From: Candidatus Competibacteraceae bacterium
GTDB taxonomy: Bacteria; Pseudomonadota; Gammaproteobacteria; Competibacterales; Competibacteraceae
Direction: 5' to 3'
NCBI GenBank assembly: GCA_007120095.1
Contig: SKOM01000027.1
Coordinates: forward strand, 1 to 6,585
Length of the DNA: 6,585 bases
Position 1 is the stretch's first letter. The number at the start of each line of letters is the position of its first letter. Made by a program: the position numbers and the translations under genes. Positions 1-6,379 of the stretch are shown here, piece after piece. The notes below the pieces were generated by a model. The model saw only the letters and a program-made list of their open reading frames with translations. It was not told the DNA's origin and searched no databases.

Positions 1-562
1 AGTAAATGTCTTCTTCAGGCTCCCACACATCGGCACGGCCACCGGCAAATCCGTAGGTTTTGAAGCCCATGGACTCCAGCGCCACGTTACCGGCCAGAAT
101 CATCAGATCGGCCCAGGACAGCTTGCTGCCATATTTTTGCTTGATCGGCCACAGCAGGCGTCGGGCTTTATCGAGGTTGGCGTTGTCCGGCCAACTGTTC
201 AGCGGCGCAAAGCGCTGGGTGCCGGAACCGCCACCACCACGGCCATCGCTGATGCGGTAGGTTCCCGCGCTGTGCCAAGCCATGCGAATAAACAGGCCGC
301 CATAGTGACCGTAGTCGGCTGGCCACCAGTCCTGCGAGTCGGTCATCAGGGCATGTAAGTCTTTGACCACCGCATCGAGATCGAGGCTTTTGAAGGCTTC
401 CGCGTAGTTGAAGTCTTCGCCCATAGGGTCAGACAGATTGGAGTGTTGACGCAGGATTTTGAGATTGAGTTGATTGGGCCACCAGTCAGCGTTGCCGCGA
501 GCGGCGGCGGAAGTGGGTTTCGGGTTGGCGCCCATCATCGGGCATTTCGACTCATCGGGCAT
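1..562 (-). CDS. katG: Catalase-peroxidase KatG, N-terminal part (runs off left edge)
   Basis: Bifunctional haem catalase-peroxidase that removes hydrogen peroxide in the cytoplasm. Only the first 187 residues lie in the window; family members are usually about 720-750 residues, so roughly three quarters are missing because of the window edge, not because the gene is broken. The reverse-strand reading begins MPDESKCPMMGANPKPTS, a typical KatG opening. The distal haem pocket is visible as RMAWHSAGTYR, giving Arg93, Trp96 and His97; Trp96 is the expected tryptophan of the Met-Tyr-Trp cross-link that gives KatG its catalase activity. It is followed by a glycine-rich DGRGGGGSGTQRFAPLNSWPDN stretch in place of the same KatG segment and by LSWADLMILAGNVALESMG. 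The ATG at 562 is preceded by AGAGGA at good distance, which fixes the start. The gene lies 97 bases downstream of the membrane GTPase gene on the same strand and has its own promoter-like sequence, so it is probably a separate transcription unit. Confidence 0.97.
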   Translation of the reverse strand, partial: MPDESKCPMMGANPKPTSAAARGNADWWPNQLNLKILRQHSNLSDPMGEDFNYAEAFKSLDLDAVVKDLHALMTDSQDWWPADYGHYGGLFIRMAWHSAGTYRISDGRGGGGSGTQRFAPLNSWPDNANLDKARRLLWPIKQKYGSKLSWADLMILAGNVALESMGFKTYGFAGGRADVWEPEEDIY

Positions 563-595
563 TGTGTTCCTCTTCAAGGATTGGTGAGTGGTTCT

Positions 596-624
596 ATTAT
601 AACCAAGGCGAGGTCTTTAATTGA
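596..624 (-). promoter_or_regulatory. Candidate sigma70 promoter of katG
   Basis: On the minus strand the gap upstream of katG contains a perfect TATAAT (601 down to 596). A weak -35 lies 17-18 bases upstream: TCAATT at 624-619, or TTCAAT at 625-620, the latter matching TTGACA at 3 of 6 positions. Transcription would start near 589 and leave a leader of about 27 bases before the ATG. A weak -35 next to a perfect -10 fits an activator-dependent promoter, and katG is commonly activated by OxyR in this group, but I could not recognise an OxyR site with confidence. Confidence 0.55.
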
Positions 625-659
625 AATTTCTCTTTCGCAACCTCAGCTCTCTGGTTTAT

Positions 660-2219
660 TTAAGAGCGCTTATTACCTGACAGCCAGCGCCGCCCTTTGC
701 GCAGCAAACGTTGACCCAGGTGGCGGCCAAGCTGCCCCACGACACGGCTTGCTTGACCTGCCTGACGCAGTGTTTTGCGCCACTGTGCCGAGCGTAGTTG
801 ATTCTGTAACCAGCGCAGGTAACGCGCCCGTTCGGCTTCAGTTTCCAGACTGGTGTGAATCGCTGGCAACAGGCTTGCAGTGACATTGTAAACCCGCTTG
901 GCATCGCTGCGCACGGGAATAATCGGTATGGTGTCCAATTGCAACTGTGTCGCTACGGCAGTCATCGCCTCGCGGATGCTGTGGGCTTTGGCCGAATCGG
1001 CCGCGCTGAGATCATAAGGTGGTGACCAGTCTCGCGGCGGCGGCAAGCGGTCGATGAAGTTCAGCACCACAATTAATGCAGGTGGACTGCGTTCGGGGCG
1101 CGCCTGATACAGGGTGCGCAAGCGGGTGAGCAGCTCATGGTCGGCAGCCCGGCCGGCATGGTGAGCCGCACACACTAGCAGGATTAAATCAGCCCGCAGT
1201 AACTCCCGATCAAAAAATTGCAATGCTGTGGCGGATGGCTGGGCGCTATAACCGGGGCTGTCAAGCAACAGCACGGGAGTGTCATCGGGCTGCGGTAGCA
1301 GGTAAGCGGTGAACTGCTCCGTTGTGGCCACTGCATCGGCAGGGGCCTGCACACTCTCTAACAGCGCGTTCACCAGGCTGGATTTACCGCTGCCGGTTTG
1401 TCCCAGTACTAAAATACGAAACGGCTCATCAGCGGCAGGTTTAGGGGTGGGTGGGGGCATGTCTTTGCGGCCCGGTGTCGTCGGCTCATCCAGTAATAAC
1501 TGCCCACTGTAGAGATCGATGGCATGGCGACCAGTGCCTTTGACGAATTCTTGCAGCAACCACACGATCAACTCATTGCGGCTTTGCTCCAGCAGGCGGC
1601 CTTGAATTTTAGAACGCGCCTCAGACACCACGGCGGCGGCCGGGTTAATGACTAAACGCGCCATACGCCACAAATCATAAGCCTGGGTCAGCTTCATCAG
1701 ACCGGGTATGCGTCGCCATTGGGCCAGGGTGACGCGGTGGCTGAGGGGCACATAGTCGGTTAACAGCCGTAGATCACGACAGACTCGTTCGGTGGTCAGC
1801 AGCACTTGGGGCAGGGGCACTTGCAATTCGGGTTGCTGCGCTTGGGGGTGGTAATGTTGGGCGACCGAGCGGATGGTGGCTAAGCCCAGATCCAACACCC
1901 GGTGCGATAAACCTGAATCCAGCGGATAGTCTTCCAGCTTAATCGTGGCCGCAAGCTGTTCCACGCTTTGCCAGGCGGCCTGCCCCCGTTCTGGCCAATA
2001 GCGATCGGCCGTGATGCCCGGTTTATCGACGGTGGGGTCGCCACCGGCGAACCGCTGTACCGCCCAAGTGAGGGCAGTGATACTGACAGCCGATAGCACC
2101 CACCACAACAGCCCGTCGTGTTGCCACAGCCACAGCAGTCCCAGCGGCAACAACACCAGTGAGGGCAGAGCGGATACCACCAAGAGCAGGGTACCGCGTC
2201 GTGTTGGGCGCAGCATCAT
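660..2219 (-). CDS. Membrane-anchored Era/dynamin-like GTPase of unknown function
   Basis: A 519-residue protein with two hydrophobic N-terminal segments (about residues 10-33 and 37-54, separated by a short WQHDG turn), a long helical, arginine-rich middle (about 75-240), a proline-rich linker (about 245-265) and a GTPase domain from about 267. G1 is GQTGSGKS (273-280), a Thr-Thr pair at 299-300 is the likely G2, and G3 is DSPG (320-323). The G4 position reads NFID (387-390) instead of NKxD, and a basic helical tail (about 460-519) closes the protein. The layout suggests an inner-membrane protein with a cytoplasmic GTPase head, as in Era/TrmE-like and bacterial dynamin-like families; the physiological role is unknown. 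Its start ATG overlaps the stop of the upstream GTPase gene by 4 bases and has no clear Shine-Dalgarno, so translation is probably coupled. A second ATG follows directly, making the exact first residue uncertain by one. No terminator is obvious after the stop. Confidence 0.85.
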   Translation of the reverse strand: MMLRPTRRGTLLLVVSALPSLVLLPLGLLWLWQHDGLLWWVLSAVSITALTWAVQRFAGGDPTVDKPGITADRYWPERGQAAWQSVEQLAATIKLEDYPLDSGLSHRVLDLGLATIRSVAQHYHPQAQQPELQVPLPQVLLTTERVCRDLRLLTDYVPLSHRVTLAQWRRIPGLMKLTQAYDLWRMARLVINPAAAVVSEARSKIQGRLLEQSRNELIVWLLQEFVKGTGRHAIDLYSGQLLLDEPTTPGRKDMPPPTPKPAADEPFRILVLGQTGSGKSSLVNALLESVQAPADAVATTEQFTAYLLPQPDDTPVLLLDSPGYSAQPSATALQFFDRELLRADLILLVCAAHHAGRAADHELLTRLRTLYQARPERSPPALIVVLNFIDRLPPPRDWSPPYDLSAADSAKAHSIREAMTAVATQLQLDTIPIIPVRSDAKRVYNVTASLLPAIHTSLETEAERARYLRWLQNQLRSAQWRKTLRQAGQASRVVGQLGRHLGQRLLRKGRRWLSGNKRS

Positions 2220-3400
2220 CTGGACTGCCGTCCGAGGTGGTGGCGCAAGCGTTCGCGCCCGTGGGTCAATTCACGGGCGTAAAGACGGCGGATAGCCGCA
2301 GCGTCAGGACTCGCTCCTTGGCGTAAGGTGCCAAAATAATAACTCAATACCTTGCCCAGGGCGTAGGTGCTGGCACCAGTGGTCACAGCGGCCAATAGCG
2401 GGCCGTAAACAGGGACAAATTTGATCAACTGCCGCCCGCTTAAACGGGCGAGAAAGCCCATACCGAGTGCAGCACCGATCTCCGTCCAGTTCCGGGTGTT
2501 CAGCGGTTGGCCGTAGAGCCGCGCCAGCGTGTGACAGAGCCGCGCTTGCACACTGATGACCAAAGGCAAGGCTACGCCGGGAACAGGCAGCATGTCCAGA
2601 CTGCCCGCAGCCAGAGCATGGGTAATAATCGCTGGTTCGGCACGGCGGGCATAGACATCATCCAGTTGATGGATTTCGGCCAGCAGGGGGCGGTAGCCTT
2701 GGGGCAGTAGGTTTTCCAGGGCTGTCCACAGGGCATCTACTCCGTAATCGACCGGCTGGTAGCCGTCTTCAGGGCGGGTAAAATCCACTGCCACATAGTG
2801 ATCGCAGCGCACCGCCTGGCGTTGGGCCTTTAAAGCCCGAACCAAATCCGTGGGTAGTGAACTGGGCCAGGGCGATTGATCGTAGGGGTAGGGCTGAATA
2901 TGCTCAAATTCCCCGTCCGGATAGCCTTGATGCAGGGTGGTTTGTACCCCAAGGCTGGGGGCGTTAATGCCCGCCTGATTGGCCTGAGCCAAGGCATTGC
3001 ACACCGGGCTTTGGTCGGCGTCCATGGCAGCCATCACTGGCATGATGATCTGGCTGCTGCGACTGAACTGCGCGATATCCTCAGCGGCGCAGTAATCCAC
3101 TTCTCCTAGACCACGGGTGTCCAGAAAGCGCAGCAGTGGCAAGGTGGCATCGGGAAACTCGTAAATACGCGAGTGACGGGTGCAGGGGCGGAAGCGGTTA
3201 CCGATCTCGGCATCATCCCGTCCGGTCAGGGTGCGGATGATCGAGGTTTTGCCCGCCTGCGCCTTGCCCAGCAGCCAAATCATTGGCACGGGCTGGGGTT
3301 CGGTAGCTTGATTCAGGCGCTGACGTAACTCCTCATCACTGATCTCAGGGCGCAATACTGCCGTGCTCAAGCGGTTCCAGTGATCGCGCAGTCCAGTCAT
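2216..3400 (-). CDS. P-loop GTPase with DUF697-like C-terminal domain
   Basis: About 394 residues from the ATG at 3400. The N-terminal half is a small GTPase: G1 GKAQAGKT (residues 45-52) and G3 DTRG (94-97). No NKxD is present; where G4 would be expected the chain reads VQTTLHQGYPD (152-162), and DHYVAVDFTRPEDGY (200-214) may serve as the G5-like strand. The C-terminal half (about 260-375) resembles DUF697, the YcjF-type domain: LPVPGVALPLVISVQARLC, then alternating hydrophobic and glycine-rich helices that could touch or enter the membrane. Function is unknown; a partnership with the GTPase encoded immediately downstream is inferred from the 4-base ATGA overlap and from the known pairing of YcjX and YcjF. 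An in-frame TTG at 3409 overlaps the stop of the preceding gene and would add three residues. I prefer the ATG, which has GAG four bases upstream, but the choice is open. Confidence 0.85.
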   Translation of the reverse strand: MTGLRDHWNRLSTAVLRPEISDEELRQRLNQATEPQPVPMIWLLGKAQAGKTSIIRTLTGRDDAEIGNRFRPCTRHSRIYEFPDATLPLLRFLDTRGLGEVDYCAAEDIAQFSRSSQIIMPVMAAMDADQSPVCNALAQANQAGINAPSLGVQTTLHQGYPDGEFEHIQPYPYDQSPWPSSLPTDLVRALKAQRQAVRCDHYVAVDFTRPEDGYQPVDYGVDALWTALENLLPQGYRPLLAEIHQLDDVYARRAEPAIITHALAAGSLDMLPVPGVALPLVISVQARLCHTLARLYGQPLNTRNWTEIGAALGMGFLARLSGRQLIKFVPVYGPLLAAVTTGASTYALGKVLSYYFGTLRQGASPDAAAIRRLYARELTHGRERLRHHLGRQSR

Positions 3401-3405
3401 TGATC

Positions 3406-3609
3406 TCAACGTCCAGACGCATCGCCAGCGGTGAACAACTGCTCAGCACGCTGGGGCAAGTCAGCGATAATCGCCCGTTGTTGCGCTGCGCTGAGACGGC
3501 TCCAAGCGCCGATTTCCTCCAGGCTGCGCCAGCAACCCAGACATAAACCGCTTGCAGCGTTAATAGTACAGACCTGGATGCACGGCGAAGGTGGATGCTG
3601 ATCACTCAT
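3406..3609 (-). CDS. DUF1289 (YdhL-type) small four-cysteine protein
   Basis: A 67-residue protein matching the DUF1289 family, often labelled predicted Fe-S proteins. The signature is complete: SPCIQVCTI near the N terminus, then GLCLGCWRSLEEIGAWSRL. The four cysteines are Cys10, Cys14, Cys23 and Cys26, spaced C-x3-C-x8-C-x2-C, a likely Zn or Fe-S site; which metal, if any, cannot be told from sequence. Biological role is unknown. The ATG at 3609 overlaps the stop of the upstream crotonase gene as ATGA and has GGTGA just upstream, so it is a better start than the in-frame TTG at 3621. The gene sits inside the four-gene run, with the next start about 5 bases after its stop. Confidence 0.9.
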   Translation of the reverse strand: MSDQHPPSPCIQVCTINAASGLCLGCWRSLEEIGAWSRLSAAQQRAIIADLPQRAEQLFTAGDASGR

Positions 3610-4397
3610 TCGTTCACCCAATCCGGTTTACGTTTGCTCAAAAACGCATCCAATCCCTCCTGACCCTCATCGCTGACGCGAATTTCGGCAACCCGCCGCG
3701 CACAGTCGGCACGCAGCTCAGCGCTTAAGGGTTGGGCGGTAACAGCACGAATCAGCTCCTTGCTGGCGGCTAGGGCATAAGGGCCATTGGCCGTAATGTG
3801 GCGCGTCAAGCGGGTAATCCATTCATCCAGGGTTTCGTCGCCTACCACCTTATGCACCAAGCCGATGCGCAAGGCCTCGCGGGCGTCAAAGCGCTCGGCG
3901 CTCAGCATATAGCGGCGCGTTTGCCGCGCCCCTATTGCTTGGATCACATAGGGGCTGATAACGCCTGGAATCAGCCCGAGTTTGACCTCGGTAAGGGCAA
4001 ACGAGGCGTGTTCACTGGCTACCGCGATATCGCAGCAGGCGACCAATCCGACCCCAGCACCAAAGACGGATCCTTGGACACGGGCGATAGTGGGTTTGCC
4101 GCATTCATACAGTACCCGAAGCAGTTCAGTCAGCGCTTCGGCGTCGGCTATATTTTGGTTTTCATCGTAGTCGGCTATCCTGCGCATCCAACTCAGATCC
4201 GAACCCGCCGAAAAGCTTTTGCCTTGGGCGGCCAGTATAATGCAACGCACGTCGACGTTGTCTTCTAACTGTTGAAATTCGTTTGTGAGCGCAGCAGTAA
4301 GCTGTTCGTCAAAAGCATTATGGACTTGGGGGCGATTCAGCGTGACGGTGGCAACACCTTGGCTGCTGATTTCTGTCAGGGTGTTCAGCTCTGTCAT
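3606..4397 (-). CDS. liuC: Crotonase-family hydratase, LiuC-like (methylglutaconyl-CoA hydratase)
   Basis: A 263-residue enoyl-CoA hydratase/isomerase protein of normal length. It resembles bacterial LiuC, which hydrates 3-methylglutaconyl-CoA to HMG-CoA in leucine and isovalerate breakdown. Supporting segments are SFSAGSDLSWMRRIADY (61-77), the following NIADAEALTELL, FGAGVGLVACCDIAVAS (112-128), FALTEVKLGLIPG (133-145) and the C-terminal SDEGQEGLDAFLSKRKPDW. Oxyanion-hole loops are expected at AGSD (64-67) and GAG (113-115). Glu137 is the conserved acid; the position of the other catalytic Glu of classical hydratases is Gly117, as in the LiuC-like subgroup. The usual liu partners (isovaleryl-CoA dehydrogenase, methylcrotonyl-CoA carboxylase, HMG-CoA lyase) are absent from the window, so the substrate is inferred from similarity only; other branched acyl-CoAs are possible. 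It is the first gene of the minus-strand operon. Confidence 0.85.
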   Translation of the reverse strand: MTELNTLTEISSQGVATVTLNRPQVHNAFDEQLTAALTNEFQQLEDNVDVRCIILAAQGKSFSAGSDLSWMRRIADYDENQNIADAEALTELLRVLYECGKPTIARVQGSVFGAGVGLVACCDIAVASEHASFALTEVKLGLIPGVISPYVIQAIGARQTRRYMLSAERFDAREALRIGLVHKVVGDETLDEWITRLTRHITANGPYALAASKELIRAVTAQPLSAELRADCARRVAEIRVSDEGQEGLDAFLSKRKPDWVNE

Positions 4398-4420
4398 GGA
4401 TTAACTCGGATGATTGATAC

Positions 4421-4426
4421 AGTATA
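4421..4426 (-). promoter_or_regulatory. Candidate -10 box for the minus-strand liuC operon
   Basis: On the minus strand TATACT (5 of 6 match to TATAAT) lies about 24 bases before the crotonase ATG at 4397, predicting a short leader of about 17 bases. No convincing -35 lies 16-18 bases upstream, so this is either a weak or activator-dependent promoter or a chance match. It lies at the operon-facing end of the divergent region, where a promoter must exist. Confidence 0.35.
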
Positions 4427-4469
4427 GTTGTTGCTGGGCAGTGTACTCAGCCATTCAATTTTGTCTATC

Positions 4470-4483
4470 ATTACTGAAGTAAT
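4470..4483. promoter_or_regulatory. 14-bp palindrome in the divergent region
   Basis: ATTACTGAAGTAAT is a perfect inverted repeat with 6-bp arms and a 2-base centre. It lies between the two candidate promoters, about 29 bases (centre to centre) from the larger inverted repeat at 4491-4519. Its size and place fit a dimeric regulator site, but AT-rich intergenic DNA produces such short palindromes by chance, and I do not recognise the motif. Confidence 0.35.
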
Positions 4484-4490
4484 CTACGAG

Positions 4491-4519
4491 GTATTTATGT
4501 TGCATCGCAACATAAATAC
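4491..4519. promoter_or_regulatory. Perfect 13-bp-arm inverted repeat, likely operator of phaC
   Basis: Left arm GTATTTATGTTGC (4491-4503), spacer ATC, right arm GCAACATAAATAC (4507-4519), with no mismatch. The centre has the form TGC-N3-GCA, which resembles the TGC-rich inverted repeats I recall being described for PhaR regulators of PHA genes. It overlaps the candidate -35 box of phaC, the position of a classical repressor site. It ends 50 bases before the phaC start and lies 94 bases from the start of the divergent crotonase gene, so it could act on either side. The repeat is directly visible; its function is inferred. Confidence 0.7.
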
Positions 4520-4528
4520 AGGTATTAT
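4500..4528 (+). promoter_or_regulatory. Candidate sigma70 promoter of phaC
   Basis: TTGCAT (4500-4505) and TATTAT (4523-4528) are separated by exactly 17 bases. The -10 matches the consensus at 5 of 6 positions and the -35 at 3 of 6. Transcription would start near 4535, leaving a leader of about 35 bases. The -35 hexamer sits in the middle of the inverted repeat at 4491-4519, so a protein bound there would exclude RNA polymerase. Confidence 0.5.
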
Positions 4529-4558
4529 TAGACGATTAAAATCGATCGTGGCGTTGGT

Positions 4559-4566
4559 AGAGGAAG
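4559..4566 (+). promoter_or_regulatory. Ribosome binding site of phaC
   Basis: AGAGGAAG lies just upstream of the ATG at 4570, with five bases between AGAGGA and the start codon. It supports this start over any later in-frame ATG. Confidence 0.7.
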
Positions 4567-4569
4567 ATT

Positions 4570-6369
4570 ATGGCACAGTCAAAAGAAATGCAGCCGGGCA
4601 TCCCTGATCCGGCCGAAGTAGCAAGTCTTATTGCCGATATCCAGGCGAGCAGCGAACGGCTGTTATCGCACACCATCAGCAAAACTACAGAGGGCAAACC
4701 AGTAGCGATGCGCGATGAGCTGGGGCTTGGACAGGCATTTTCGAATGCCAAGCTGAGCCTGTTGTTCGACCCCGTGCATCTGGCGGAGCAACAGATGCAG
4801 TTCATCCGCGACAGCGCGGAATTATGGCAAAGCACCTGGTTGAGCATGCTGGGTTATAAAACCGATCCGGTCATCACCCCGGCTAAAACCGACGGGCGGT
4901 TTCGTGATGAGCTGTGGCAGGAACACCCCACTTATGCGTTCATCAAGCAAGCTTATCTGATTGCCGCACGCAGTCTGTATAACACCATTACCGGCAGCAA
5001 GGGGCTTGATGAGCATGCGGCCGGCAAGGTGGATTTCTTTACTCGGCAGATTATCGATGCCTTAGCGCCGACTAACTTCTGGCTGACTAATCCCACCGCC
5101 CAGCGCGAATTTATCGAAACGGGCGGATTGAGTGTGCTCAAGGGCTTGCGCAATCTCCTCCAGGATATGGAGCGCGGCAAAGGCAAGCTCAAGGTGCGCA
5201 TGACCGATACGGAAGCGTTCGAACTGGGCAAAAATATCGCGGTAACACCGGGTAAAGTCATCTATCAAAACGAGATGATGCAACTCATTCAATATACGCC
5301 GAGCACCGAAACGGTCTATAAGCGTCCGCTGTTGATTGTCCCACCGTGGATTAATAAGTTTTATATCCTTGATTTACGTCCAAAGAATTCGTTCATCAAA
5401 TGGGCGGTCGATCAGGGTCACACGGTATTCGTGATTTCTTGGATCAATCCTGATTCCAGCTATGCGGATAAAAGTTTTGAAGATTACCTGACCACAGGTG
5501 TCATGACCGCCGTGGATTGCATCGAAAAAGCCACCGGCGAAAAAGCCATTAATTCGGTCGGTTACTGCCTCGGTGGTACTTTGCTCGGTGCTTCTTTAGC
5601 GTATATGGCGGCTAAGCGCAACAGTCGGATCAAAAGTGCGACGTTCTTCACGACTTTGCTGGATTTCAGCATCCCTGGAGAGTTAGGTATTTTCATCGAT
5701 GACTGGCAGCTCGAGTCCTTGGAACGACGTATGGAGGAAGGCTATCTGGATGGCGCTGAAATGTCGACGACCTTCAACATGCTGCGCGCTAATGATTTGA
5801 TCTGGTCATTTGCCATCAACAACTATCTGTTGGGCAAAGAGCCGTTCCCCTTCGATCTGTTGTACTGGAACTCCGATTCGACGCGTATGCCTGCGGAAAT
5901 GCACCGCTCCTATTTACGCAATATGTACCAACACAATCTGCTGCGCGAACCGGGTGGCATCACCCTGAACGGCACCAAAATCAATCTCTCGCGGGTGCGA
6001 GTCCCAACGTATTTTCTCTCTACCCGCGAAGACCATATTGCCCCGTGGAAAGGCACGTATGCTGGGCCGCATCTATTTCAGGGTGACAACCGGTTTGTGC
6101 TGTCAGGTTCCGGTCATATCGCTGGGGTGATCAATCCACCTAATCCGGACAAATTAAAATACGGTTACTGGACGAACTCGCAGTTGCCGGAAAATCCTGA
6201 TGAGTGGTTGGAAAGTGCGGAACGCCATGAAGGCTCGTGGTGGCCGCACTGGCAAGAATGGGTGAGCGGTTTTGACGCCACACAAGTACCGGCCCGTCAG
6301 CCCGGTGATGGCGCTTTGGACATTATCGAAGATGCTCCAGGCAGCTATGTTAAAGTGCGGATTGTCTGA
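4570..6369 (+). CDS. phaC: Class I polyhydroxyalkanoate synthase PhaC
   Basis: Polymerises (R)-3-hydroxyacyl-CoA, typically short-chain 3-hydroxybutyryl-CoA, into PHA at the granule surface. At 599 residues it has class I length (about 590) and is far longer than class III PhaC (about 355). An N-terminal PhaC domain (about 60-280) is followed by an alpha/beta-hydrolase core. The lipase-like box is GYCLGG with nucleophile Cys333; the other triad members are Asp488 in STREDHIAPW and His516 in GSGHIAG. LIVPPWINKFYILDL (255-269), FVISWINPD (287-295) and LLYWNSDST (430-438) are further class I signatures. The C terminus EDAPGSYVKVRIV matches the family's usual APGxYVK ending, so the gene is complete. 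It diverges from the crotonase operon across a region carrying a strong inverted repeat, and ubiT follows after 10 bases. No phaA, phaB, phaP or phaR is visible in the window. Confidence 0.98.
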   Translation: MAQSKEMQPGIPDPAEVASLIADIQASSERLLSHTISKTTEGKPVAMRDELGLGQAFSNAKLSLLFDPVHLAEQQMQFIRDSAELWQSTWLSMLGYKTDPVITPAKTDGRFRDELWQEHPTYAFIKQAYLIAARSLYNTITGSKGLDEHAAGKVDFFTRQIIDALAPTNFWLTNPTAQREFIETGGLSVLKGLRNLLQDMERGKGKLKVRMTDTEAFELGKNIAVTPGKVIYQNEMMQLIQYTPSTETVYKRPLLIVPPWINKFYILDLRPKNSFIKWAVDQGHTVFVISWINPDSSYADKSFEDYLTTGVMTAVDCIEKATGEKAINSVGYCLGGTLLGASLAYMAAKRNSRIKSATFFTTLLDFSIPGELGIFIDDWQLESLERRMEEGYLDGAEMSTTFNMLRANDLIWSFAINNYLLGKEPFPFDLLYWNSDSTRMPAEMHRSYLRNMYQHNLLREPGGITLNGTKINLSRVRVPTYFLSTREDHIAPWKGTYAGPHLFQGDNRFVLSGSGHIAGVINPPNPDKLKYGYWTNSQLPENPDEWLESAERHEGSWWPHWQEWVSGFDATQVPARQPGDGALDIIEDAPGSYVKVRIV

Positions 6370-6379
6370 GGATAACGTG

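Noticed and set aside
563..659. Terminator between the membrane GTPase gene and katG
   Set aside because: Only a short GAAATTTC palindrome is present, with no GC-rich stem and no T-run; I could not support a terminator.
443..883. Plus-strand open frame of 146 codons across the katG/GTPase gap
   Set aside because: It runs antisense to the katG start and the C terminus of the GTPase, resembles no protein family, and has no ribosome site; both minus-strand genes are well supported.
3401..3409. TTG start at 3409 for the DUF697-like GTPase
   Set aside because: It would give a tidy overlap with the preceding stop, but the in-frame ATG at 3400 is a better start codon; the evidence is not decisive and the difference is three residues.
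3345..3605. Minus-strand frame of 86 codons starting with GTG
   Set aside because: It overlaps the DUF1289 gene in another frame; the four-cysteine DUF1289 signature identifies the real reading frame.
3798..4268. Plus-strand open frame of 156 codons
   Set aside because: It is entirely antisense to the clear crotonase gene and its translation shows no family resemblance.
4491..4519. Inverted repeat as a transcription terminator
   Set aside because: Both flanking genes read away from it, and neither arm is followed by a T-run, so a terminator makes no sense here.
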